NCBI GenBank assembly: GCA_914767885.1
Contig: CAJZBQ010000029.1
Location: 186,001-250,000 of the forward strand
DNA length: 64,000 bases
Direction: 5' to 3'
Source of the DNA: Blepharisma stoltei
Taxonomy: Eukaryota; Ciliophora; Heterotrichea; Heterotrichida; Blepharismidae
Positions 1 to 10,400 of this stretch are shown piece by piece. Numbering within the stretch: position 1 is the first letter of the stretch; every line of letters begins with the position of its first letter. The notes beneath the pieces were generated by a model that saw only the letters and a list, made by a program, of their open reading frames with translations, did no database searches and was not told where the DNA came from. The position numbers and the translations under genes are program-made.

Positions 1-2651
1 AAAGGCGATTTCTTTGGAGAGAGCAAGCTCTTCTTTACTTAATCACTGACAGGCTCGTGCCCTTAATTGTTACGCAATCACCGAGGATCCCTTGTGGGAT
101 TCATCTGCTTTGCGACCTCCCTCTCACACATGATGAGAGTACTGAGGCCTCCTCCTTGCCTCTTGCAAAAGGCTCCAGTATTGAGAGTGGGCAGACTACG
201 GGTTTGTGCGGCCTCCTGAGGCTGTAGTTGACGAAGTTGGCATTCCGAAATTCCAAAAAATGGAATTTCTGGTAGCCTATCGGCAAAAGGGTTAAGTCCA
301 GATCCTGGAACGTAACGCCCAGTTTCACGCTAGGCAGTTGCCCGATTGGTCTAGGTATTACCTGTAGACTCCGCTGGGCTTGCCCTTCCAAATCCGAACC
401 CTCCTTTCCTTCGAGGTAAAAACTAGTCACCGAATTAGACTTGGCTAGGGTTCTGCGCTCCTACAGAATTAGTTGCCTAGCATTGCCGTCTTATCAGGGC
501 TAGAAAAACCTTGCCGGATATAATTAAAAATATGGGTCGGAGGCTGTATGGCCGGGAGGCCATACCTAGACGAAGACGCCATATTTTAATTATTCCAAGC
601 TCTTCTTTACAATTCTAAAAGAACAGCTACAATTACTTGTGTAGGAGCTGTCAAAGTTTTGTGTATAGGTAGAGGGAGTTTGCTTGAAGCTCTAGGAGAA
701 AATCTGCAACAAGTTATATATAGGAATATTCAAAAGAAAGCAATAGAAAAAAGTGAACCTCTAAAAAACCTCACAAAAGAGCAGTCACAGAAAATGATGG
801 ATGCCATGAAAATCGCAAAATTCAGCTCTGGAGAAGTAGTGGTTTCAAAAAACTCGTTACAAGGATCTAAGCTGTGTATCATTATGAAGGGCAGAGTTAG
901 AGGCCCGCTAGGAGTTTATGAAACTTTTTCATGCATTGGAGACGACAAGATTAGCCAAACTTCTGAACAAAATAATCCAGAAAATTATATAGCTGAGACT
1001 GATGCTGATATTGCTCAGATATCGAAAGAAGAGTTTGAACGATGCTTAGGAGTGGGAGGCATTGCCCCTGCTACAAATAATAATGCAGCCTTGGCTGTTT
1101 TAAAGCAGGTCCAGCTGCTTCGAAATCTGCCGAAAGATAGACTAAAAGCTTTACTCCAGGTTTTAAGGACTGTAGATTTCAGAGATCGAGAAGCAATTGT
1201 TCAGGAGAATGAAACAGGAGATACATTGTATATAGTAAAAACAGGGAAAGTGAGCATTTTTAAAGATAACACAAATGTAAGAACTCTAACAATGCATGAT
1301 TATTTTGGGGAAAGATCAATTTTGTTTAATGAAAGACGAAGCGCTACAGTTGTGGCTGAAGGAAATGTTACTTGTTGGACGTTAGAAAAAAATGATTTTG
1401 AAAGTATTATTGATTTCAGCATGAGGACTCAGCTGCTTAAAAGAATTGAATTGCAAGACAACACAATTATGCTTGACCAACTTGTGATGATAAAGCCACT
1501 TGGAAAAGGGATGTTTGGCAATTGTTCCCAGTCATTTAATGGGAACTTTTTCCTCATATCAGACTTTTGGTAGTAAATTTTTCTCGAATGGCATTCTTCG
1601 GCAAAAAACTGTCAAAATTCTATCAAATTTATCATGAGGAAAAAATTTCGATCAGGAAATGTCACAGAACCAAAATATATCAATCATCAAATGGCATGAG
1701 CTGTTTGGCAATGTATATCTGATGACTCATAAAGAAAAAGGCGCATTTTATGCTATGAAAACTGTACCTCGAAGTAAAATTGTAGCCTATAATATACATG
1801 AAAGTCTAGTACTTGAGAGGAAAATTCTTTTGCAATTAGACCATACGATGATAGTAAAGCTTGTAAAAACCTTTAAAGACAGCAAAAGGATTTATTTTCT
1901 CATGGAATATGTAAGAGGAATCGATTTATTTGATGTCCTTAGACAACTCGGTCTTTTAAAAGAAGATGATGCAAGGTTTTATACAGCTTGTCTAGTGGTT
2001 ATCCTTGAGTACTTGCATAAGAGAGATATCATATACAGGGATTTAAAGCCTGAAAATATCATGATTGACGAAGAAGGGTACCCAAAGCTCATTGACTTTG
2101 GCATAGCAAAAATCGTAAATGGGAGATCTTATACCACTGTAGGGACTCCTCATTATATGGCCCCAGAAGTGATTATGGGGAACGGATATAACTCAGCAGT
2201 AGACTGGTGGAGCTTAGGGATCATGATTTATGAGTTTGTGTTTGGAACTGTCCCATTTGGCGAAAATGAAGAAGATACATATAAAGTTTACGAAAGAGTG
2301 ATTGAGCACAATTTAATTTTTCCGACAAATATAAAGCACACAACACATTTAAAGTCAATTATTACACAACTTTTAAGTGTCAAAGGAGCGTCAAGAACTG
2401 GCGGAAGCATTTCTAAGCTTAAAAAACACAAATTTTTAGCTGGGTTTAAGTGGGAAGTAATGTTTTCGAGAGGAATTTCCCCTCCATATGTCCCGAAGCT
2501 TCGATCTTTGACATCTGAAGCTGCGAAAGCATTTAAATCGAAAAAGAACTTTTTAGATACTATACTGCGAGACGAAATTTCAGTCGAGACTCCAATCCAT
2601 GCAGGCAAATCAAAATCCTCAGTTCCTATGAACTGGGATATCGAGTTTTAA
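1..2651 (+). CDS. cGMP-dependent protein kinase (5' partial), two IESs
   Basis: Model join(<1..38, 611..1522, 1713..2651). Serine/threonine kinase of the AGC group that phosphorylates proteins in response to cGMP. Seen: three cyclic-nucleotide-binding modules (GDFFGE at the window edge, a middle one around 780-1040, and a third ending FGERSILFNERRSATV near 1310-1355), then a kinase domain with the glycine loop GKGMFGNV created by the 1523-1712 excision, AMK lysine, YRDLKPEN catalytic loop, DFG, and GTPHYMAPE activation loop. It ends at TAA 2649-2651. Between GDFFGE and ALLYN the frame is off by one; dropping one AG from the GAGAG run at 17-22 would restore GEQALLYN. The three modules plus kinase order is that of protist PKGs. 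18 bp separate it from the next gene. Confidence 0.88.
39..610. other. IES (572 bp) in PKG
   Basis: A 15-bp direct repeat CAAGCTCTTCTTTAC at 24-38 and 596-610 flanks the insert. The insert is much richer in G+C than the gene, contains stops in all frames and is related to the repeats at 41825-42650. It ends in a hairpin whose arms read ATAATTAAAA...TTTTAATTAT. Removing it rejoins the first cyclic-nucleotide-binding module, apart from a 2-nt slip near position 20. Confidence 0.75.
1523..1712. other. IES (190 bp) in the PKG glycine-rich loop
   Basis: The 11-bp direct repeat TGTTTGGCAAT (1512-1522, 1702-1712) flanks it. Excision gives GKGMFGNVYLMTH in frame, a canonical kinase ATP-binding loop. 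The direct repeat contains no TA. Inside lie a small palindrome at 1523-1546 and an inverted pair TTTTTCCTCAT/ATGAGGAAAAA. Confidence 0.87.
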
Positions 2652-2669
2652 TAAATTATATATTTTAAT

Positions 2670-5600
2670 ATGACCGATTACATAACTAGAATATCTCGTT
2701 CAGGCCAGAACAACCCTTTTCTAACTCCAGACATTGATGAAAAAGAAGAGCTGTTAGAAATCAAGCAATACGACACAGAAAAAGAAAACATTGATAGGCA
2801 GATTTTAGAGCAGCAAGCATTAAATAAACAAATAAAAGAACATATAGAAACCATTAAGGAAGACATAAAAAAGTTAAACGAGACTTGTGAGTCCTATGAC
2901 TTCAAAAAAGATGACCAAGAAATAGAAGACCTAAAAAGAGAAATCGAACAGCTGAAAGAAAAAGATGCATTTTTAACCCAAGAATTAGAAAAGAAAGAAG
3001 AAATTTTGAAGCAAAAGCATTTAGAGGAAGAAAGAAACCAAGAAGAAACCCATGAACTAATTAGAATTATCGAAGAAAAAAAAATAAAGCTTCAGCAATT
3101 AGAAGAAGAAGTCAAAATGAATAATTATTTTTTGGAAAAAGATTTGGAAACCATCAGTATCAAAGAAAAAGAAGCCAAGCATCTATCTGAGATGCTAGAA
3201 GCCCAAGAAGCAGTCCTAAAGCAGCAAGAAGCAGAGTATGAGCAAGAAATGAAAATTGTGAGAGACAAGCAAAATGAAATGAACCAGCTCGCTGAAGAGA
3301 AAGAGCTGAAGCTAAAAGAACTTGAAGCACTGATAGATTTGGAGAGAAAAGAAAGAGAAAGATACCAAGAAATCAGCAGGCTGTTAGCACAAAAAGAAGA
3401 AGAAACACAAATTAAGAAGCAAACTTTGCGGAAAAAAAGACCAGAGGTAGAGGATTTTGTAACAAAGCCAGAAACCCCAACCCTAGAAGATATAGAAAGT
3501 GAAGAGTCCCCTAATGAGCCTTATCGATCAAGAAATAAAAGATCTTTTATGTCTTTAAGCCCAAGCTCCGACCATGTAAATGATTATGAGTCTAGGAAGA
3601 ATTACTATAAGCAAAAAATTAGGTCAGCTCAATCTGTGAAGAGTGAATTTGAACTTAAACAGTCAGAAATAATTGGAAATAATATAGCTTTTTTCGGGTA
3701 TTTGCGTTGAAAGCGATGAAGTTTGGAATTGACGGCGAAGCCTATTTCCTATACAAAACGGGTCGAATGGCACAAGAAGAAACATACTTAGTAGAGTATA
3801 GAAAGATATCGGGAAGGAAGTATCTGATATGAGCTAAGTGCACATAAGATTCCTTTGTGGTGATTCCCTTCTGCTTGAGAAAGCAAGACCTTTGTCACTT
3901 TTGCCTCCTGGCTTGCTTGGGATTGGTGTGTTGATTCCATTTTATTAAAATTTTGACAAACCTAAATTTTTTAACATGTCATTTTAAATTGAAATATTAA
4001 TTATTTTGGGGGCTACTTATTAAATTTTAACCCATGGAGATAAAACTCCTTCTGAAGCTATGTCTTTAATATTAGAGGAATCATTGAGCTAAAAGACTCA
4101 ATTTTTCTTTCTCAAGGTTTTTATTCTTTCTTTAAAGTGTTATTTTTTAATTTTAATTATGTTATTTTTTTTTATTTTTCTCCAAAGTCTACTCAACATT
4201 TTTCTTTAAACTACAACCGGAACATGAGCACTTGTAGGACAACTAAAATGCACTTTCCGCGTTTCGCACTTTTTCTTAACTGAGAAGTTCGTTTCATGTA
4301 CCATTTTGTATGCACTTACATTTTCTTGCACCATCTTGCATATGCACTACCATCTTGCATATGCACTACCATCTTGCATTTTATTTTTCTCTAAATTCTA
4401 CTGGAGATTTTTCTTCAAATTATAACTGGAGCATGAGTACTTGTAGAGATAGTAAAATCTTGCTTTCCGCGTTTTGCACTTCTAAATTCTACCGGAGATT
4501 TTCCTTCAAATTACAACAGGAACATGAGCACTTGTAGGGCTGCTTGAATCTGCTTTCTGCGTTTCGCACTTTTTCTTAGCTGAAAAGGTTTTTCATGAAC
4601 CATTTTGTATGGGCTCGCATCTTGACTTCCACCATCTTGAAATGCATTTTTCTCTAAATTATACTGGAGATTTTTCTTCAAAATGCTACTGGAGAATGAA
4701 CACTTGTAGGGCTTCTAGAATCTGCTTTCCGCGTTTCGCACTTTTACTTAGCTGAAAAGTTCGTTTCATGTGCCATTTTTTTATGTATTTCATCTTGACT
4801 TACACCATCTTGAAATACATTTTTTTCTAAATTCTACTGGAGATTTTTCTTAAAATTGCTACTGGAGCATGAGCACTTGCAGGGCTGCTCGAATCTGCTT
4901 TCCGCGTTTCGCACTTTTGCTTACTACCCCCCCCCCCCCCCTCCGTGAGCGAACAAAACCATTAGAAAAATCGCCATTTTTTGACCAAAAACCCACCCTC
5001 CGTGAGTGAACAAAAAATTTTTTTAATAGAAAAAATTTTAATGGAAAAAAATTTTGATATATAAGTGATAATTAGTATAATGAAATCTAGAGCTAATTCT
5101 GTTTAATTTTAAACAAATTGCGTTTTTAAAACATAAATTTTGCAAATTAAATTAATATTTGCTTCCCAATTTTTGCAAATTAGGATTTTTTTTAAATTTC
5201 GAAAAAAATATTTTTTATAAAATTTATATATATAATTTTTTTTTTAAAAAAAAAAATTAACCCCCCTCCGTGAGCGAACAAAATTTTTTTGTTCGCTCAC
5301 GGAGGGGGGGGGGGGAGTTAGCTGAAAAGTTCGTTTCATGTGCCATTTTTTTATGTACTTCATCTTGACTTACACCATCTTGAAATGCATTGTTCTCTAA
5401 ATTCTACTTGATATTTTCCTTCAAATTGCTGCAGGAGCATGAGCACTTGTAGGGTTCTAGAATCTGCTTTCCGCATTTCGCACTTTTTCTTCACTGAAAA
5501 GTTAGTTTCATGTACCATTTATCCAGATCCAATATACATCACCATCTTGAAATACATTGTTTTCTAAAATCTGCTGGAGATTATCCTTCAAATTGCTACT

Positions 5601-6659
5601 GGAGCATGAGCATTTGTAGGGCTGCTAGAATCTGCTTTCCGCGTTTTGCACTTTTTTCTTAGCTGAAGGGTTTTTTCATGAACCATTTTGTATTTACTCT
5701 CATCTTGACTTACGCCATCTTGAAATATATTTTTCTCTAAATTCTACCGAAGATTTTACTTCAAACTACAACAGGAGCATGAGCACTTGTAGGACTGCTC
5801 GAATCTGCTTTCCGCGTTTCGCACTTTTTCTTTAGCTGAAATTTTTTTTCATGTACCATTTATCCAGATCCAATATACACCACCATCTTAAAATGCATTT
5901 ATCTCTAAAATCTACTGGATATTTTTCTTCAAATTGCTACTGGAGCATGAGCACTTGTAGGGCTGCTAGAATCTGCTTTCCGCGTTTTGCACTTAATAAA
6001 ATTTCGATTAATAGCTCAATACTTCTTTTTATTTTAAGAGTAAATTCTGTTGAGCTAAACATTTCACTTTGAGATAAACTTGACAATCAGATTCTGTTAT
6101 TTTGGATTTGAATAAGGCCGAATAGATCAGGATTGATTAAACATAATCATACTTGAATTTGAATTCACAAATCGTAAAATTAGAGGAATTTGGTTCACAG
6201 TAATGAGTGTGTTGTCAGATTCCATATTTAATATTTCAATTTTAAAATAGCTAGCTAAAAAATTGAGGTTTGTCAAAATTTTAATAAAATGGAATCAACA
6301 CACCAATCTCAAACGGGCCAGGAGGTAAAAGTAACAAAGTTCTTGCTTTCTCAAGCAGCAGGTAATTACGACAAAGGAATCTTATAACACTTTAGTGGTT
6401 TAAAAAAAGCAAATCTAACATTTATCGACCTAGTTAAGGTACTCAGTATTTTCTTCTTGCGCCGTAAAATCCGTTTTGTATAGGAAATAGGCTTCGCCGT
6501 CAATCCCAAACCTCGTCGCTTTCAACGCAAATACCCGAAAAAAGCTATATTTCATCAAAGGCACGAGCTATGAATTCACAGTTAAGAGGATTTTTCGTAT
6601 GCTTAGTTGGGTTTCTAGTAGGAATTTTGGCTTATAAATTTTACTTCCGTGTTCTCTAA
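2670..6659 (+). CDS. tail-anchored coiled-coil (golgin-like) protein, split by IES
   Basis: Model join(2670..3684, 6550..6659), 374 aa. The first ~300 residues are almost uninterrupted heptad-rich coiled coil (E/K/Q-rich), followed by a serine-rich stretch. The second piece supplies the C-terminus: residues ~346-374 with a single hydrophobic segment GFFVCLVGFLVGILAYKFYF and a four-residue tail, the layout of a tail-anchored membrane tether. Without excision the ORF would end at 3710 in an unrelated tail. Only the join that keeps the outer TA dinucleotides gives a frame that includes the membrane segment. The role (Golgi or vesicle tether) is inferred from architecture alone. The next gene starts 22 bp downstream. 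Confidence 0.75.
4170..6000 (+). repeat. ~172-bp tandem repeats inside the IES
   Basis: Each unit carries the landmarks GGAGCATGAGCACTTGTAGG, CTGCTTTCCGCGTTTCGCAC and a TTCATGTACCATTT-like spacer. Copies start near 4230, 4439, 4531, 4703, 4876, 5446, 5609, 5787 and 5954 and differ from one another by several percent; the 4924-5317 MITE interrupts one copy. Confidence 0.8.
4924..5317 (+). mobile_element. MITE (BogoMITE-like), 394 bp, intact
   Basis: Terminal CTACCCCC.../...GGGGGAG, subterminal CCGTGAGCGAACAAAA and its inverted copy near 5290. It is flanked by TTA on both sides (4921-4923, 5318-5320). Neighbouring tandem repeats show the empty site as CTTAGCTG, which confirms a TTA target duplication. 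It is the same element as 11505-11899 and 16183-16571. Confidence 0.92.
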
Positions 6660-6681
6660 TATTTCATTTTAATAAAAATCA

Positions 6682-7374
6682 ATGCAACTTAAATTCAGTC
6701 CAGGGTCTGTCCAACACAAGCCAGTCCTAACAGAGCTTACTGCTCAAAAATCTCTAATAGAAAACCTTGTGCAAGACAACAAAATGCTCCACGAAGACAT
6801 CGGAGATTTCAAAGCTGTGCTTGAAATCCTTATTACTAAATACAACGAAATGAAAAGAGATCTTGAAGTAGAAAAACTAAAAAATACCAGAATCGACTTA
6901 CTTGAGCAGCAGCTTGCCAAAGAAAAAACCCGAAAACAAAATCTATTACAAACACATCTCAGATTAAAAGAAAGATATATGGGACTATTAGATGTGATGA
7001 GAGAAGCCGCTTTTGATATAAAAGACGAAGACAAAGAAGATATTTCTTTATTTGAGCAGCTGAACCGAGAAAACCATAAATTGAAAGAAATGCTGGGACT
7101 TTTAAAAATATCTGACCCAAAGGTACAAGAAATTGAAAAAGCGCTAAGAGGGGAAGACGTCACAGACCAAGTTAATATAGAAGAATATAAAGAAACATTG
7201 AGAAGCTACAGGAAAAAGAAAAACGAGCAGAAAAGATCAAAATCCTTTGGAATTGTAGGGAGAAAAAATTACCTCTTGATGTCGCCCCAAGAAAAGACTG
7301 AATCTTCAAATATTTGGGACTCTTTCTTCAATAAGCAAGAAAAAGAGACTGTAAAATGTTTTGGAAAAAGATAA
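6682..7374 (+). CDS. coiled-coil protein, unknown function
   Basis: 230 aa, from ATG 6682 to TAA 7372-7374. Rich in K, E, L and Q with heptad-like spacing across residues ~25-185, followed by a basic tail (KKKNEQKRSKS) and a short C-terminal region. No catalytic motif or membrane segment is visible, and I do not recognise a family. It lies 22 bp after the golgin-like gene and 26 bp before the RCC1-TBC gene on the same strand, normal spacing for this compact genome. Centrosomal or basal-body proteins often look like this, but that is only a resemblance in composition. Confidence 0.75.
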   Translation: MQLKFSPGSVQHKPVLTELTAQKSLIENLVQDNKMLHEDIGDFKAVLEILITKYNEMKRDLEVEKLKNTRIDLLEQQLAKEKTRKQNLLQTHLRLKERYMGLLDVMREAAFDIKDEDKEDISLFEQLNRENHKLKEMLGLLKISDPKVQEIEKALRGEDVTDQVNIEEYKETLRSYRKKKNEQKRSKSFGIVGRKNYLLMSPQEKTESSNIWDSFFNKQEKETVKCFGKR

Positions 7375-7400
7375 TTTATTAGCTAAATAATTTTCTAAAT

Positions 7401-10400
7401 ATGAATTCCAGCATCGAGCATGTATGGGGCTGGGGCCACCTGCATGGTGACGTAATCGCACAAATCCCTATCAGAATCAACACTTCTCTAATCCCTTCAG
7501 GAATTTTCATAGAAAAAGACCATTCTGTAATGTGGACTTCAAAAGCAGTTTATGCTTGGGGAAAGCCCTCAGTAGATATCTCAAATCAATTATTATTGCA
7601 AGACGAAGATGTCCAACCGAAACAAGTTTTGATACACAACAAAAATACAGTGATTTTAAAGTCGCCAGGCGGGCTTGGAGTGTTTAGTCATGATAACGAA
7701 GGATTGAAGAAAAATTTTGAAATTGTCTTGGCTCATAAAGTCAGGGCAATTGATCACACTAGGCACAGCTTGATTGCTTTGGATAGTCATGGCAAAGTTT
7801 ACAACATTGCCGGCGATCTTGTAAAACAGAAAATCAGAGAATTAAATAATTTAAAAGAAATAAAGCAAATTGCGTGTGGATATAATCACAGCTTAGCACT
7901 TGATACTTATGGGGATGTTTATTCCTGGGGATCTGCGTCCGATGGGAGGCTTGGAAATGGAAGGTCTGGGTACTGTGAAGAGCCTGTAAAGATTGAAAAT
8001 TTATCAGAATCTATTGTAATTGTGGCCTGTGGATATCTCCATTCTGTTTTAGTTTCAGTTTCGGGTGCGTTGTATACTTTTGGGTTTAATGGATACGGCC
8101 AGCTTGGATTAGGGACTACATCTAATGCAGTAATTCCAACTTTATGCTTATCATTGTCAAATAATGCAGTTATAAAAGCAGCGTGTGGTGCTTTTCACAC
8201 ATTTGTTCTATGTGATGATGGGATGATGCATTGTATGGGCTTAGGAACGAGAGGGCAATTGGGGAACGGATCATGTGTAAATTCATTAGTCCCAGAACCT
8301 ATTAGTTTACATTTAATAGATTCTTTTGATCAAGCAAACCTTATATGTGGCTCCGACTCTACATATATAATTATTCGAGGGAGGTATGAAAATAACAGTT
8401 ATTCTTTTAGCTTTATAAGCACCAGTGAAAGCTCTGATAGGCTTGAAGGCTTGTATCTAGATACAGAAACCTCCTTTAGGCCGACAAATCTTCCACCAAA
8501 AGATCCATATGAGCTAGCCTTACAGAAAAAACTTATTGCAGAACAAGCTAGGATTTATCTGCAAAGAGTCAAAGAAAAAGAAAGAAAAAATAGGCTTAAA
8601 GTAGAACAGCAGCTCAGAAGGGAAGCCAAAATACAGAAAAGAATGAGAAAATGAGAAAATGACATTTTGCCTTTCTGAGACAGAATGAGGAGGACTAGCA
8701 AAGTAGAAAAATTATGCATGAAAGGAATTCCACCAAAGGTGCGAGGCGAAGTATGAGCTAGACTGCTCCCAAATCCTTTAGGGATTTCTCAAAGCTACTT
8801 CAAGATAAATGTAGATAAAGCGATAAAATTTCAAGAAACAATGAGAGAGGAGCATGAATTTGTAGGAAAAGAAAAATCATTAATGTTGATAAGTCTAGAT
8901 GTAACACGAACATTTAGCCAGCTTGGGTATTTTTGTGATGGGAGCCCATTAAGCAAGGGTGAGGCGGAAAAAAATATACACTGTATTTTTTTCCTACAGT
9001 TTCCCACAGTCAAATTTGACATAAAATTTTCCCATTTTTTTGAAACGATAGGAAAAAAATACATGGAAAAGAAAAACAAATTCGAAACCAGGGCGGAAAA
9101 AAATTCAACCCCTAAAAATGAAAAAAAACCGCATGAAAAAAATACACATAAAAAAAAATATTAAATTACTAATATTTAAAAAGAAGCAAAGAAAATGTTT
9201 TATTAAATATATGAATGACAATAGCAGTCATTGCATTTGCTATAAATTCGCATAATAGATAAAAAATAGATGCAAGAACTGTATCATATGCTTTATAGTA
9301 AAAAGTTTTCTGTGTTTTTTTCCAAACCGCATGAAAAAACTACTATAAAAATTTGAAATACAGATCTTTAAGTCAAATAGAGTTAAAAATAACGAAAAAC
9401 AGTCCCAGCTTAAATTTCTCTTTAATAACGAGATTTTAAGAATAAAATTAATGCTAAATGTTAAAAGATCAGTTTAAAAAAAAAATTAAAAACAGAAGGA
9501 AAAAAATTCAAAATTTTTTTTCTAAAAAAAAACAGCATGAAAAAAATATCAGTAAAATTTTAACAGTCTAAATTTCGGCATGAAAAAAATACAATAGAAA
9601 AAATTTAGTAGGGAAAAAAAAATACATATAAAATTTATATATTTTTTTTAAAATTTTTTAATTAAAAAAATCCAAAATATCTAAGGATGAGTTATCCAAA
9701 CTCTACTGTGTGTGATTAGTAATAATAACTGATAATAAAACGATTAATTATTTATATTTCTAAGTTTTATTCCTTCTGGTTTGGAGTCGATTACACTGCG
9801 CTTAAGCCCAGCTGATCAACTCTTCTTTTAATTGTCTATTGGATGGTTCTAACTCCCCCCCAATTAATAGCGGACGAAAAAATCGTCCTCTATTAAAAAA
9901 GTTCGATATTTATAAATATTTTTCTATTTAAAATTTTTTATAAACGGCTGAAAAAAAATGCATTTTTAAGTCAAAAGAGAAGCACTAAATCTAATAAAAT
10001 GGAGTTGAATGGAGAAACCAGAAAGAGAAAAGACTAACAGCTGGTGATAAGCTAGTTATTGCACAATACTACCTGGATCATCAAAATGAAGGTCTTTCAT
10101 ATGAAGATATAGCCTACAAGTTCAATATATCAAAGTCAAGTGTCGGCGAATTAGTAAAAGGCATTCATCAATTGAAAAGGGGAGATCAAGGTTTAAAGAA
10201 AAGAAAGCCAGATGCATATTATTAGCTCTCATAATTTTTTAATACCTTTGCGCTTAAATTAATTCTATTTAAATATTCCCATCTTTATTTCATTGGCTCT
10301 AGTAAATTTATGTTATGCTTTGTTATGTTATGTTATATTATGTTATGCTATGTTATGTTATGTTATGTTATGTTATGTTATGCTATGTTATGTTATGTTA

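Larger units (their letters stand above)
3685..6549. other. IES (2,865 bp) with ~310-bp terminal inverted repeats
   Basis: TA-bounded: left ...AATA|TAGCTTTTTTCGGG, right CCCGAAAAAAGCTA|TA... The terminal inverted repeats run to about 3998 and back from about 6230 with only scattered differences. Between them lie about nine imperfect ~172-bp tandem repeats and one intact MITE (4924-5317). No transposase ORF was seen. Excision restores the frame of the coiled-coil gene (1015+110 nt, divisible by 3). Confidence 0.85.
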
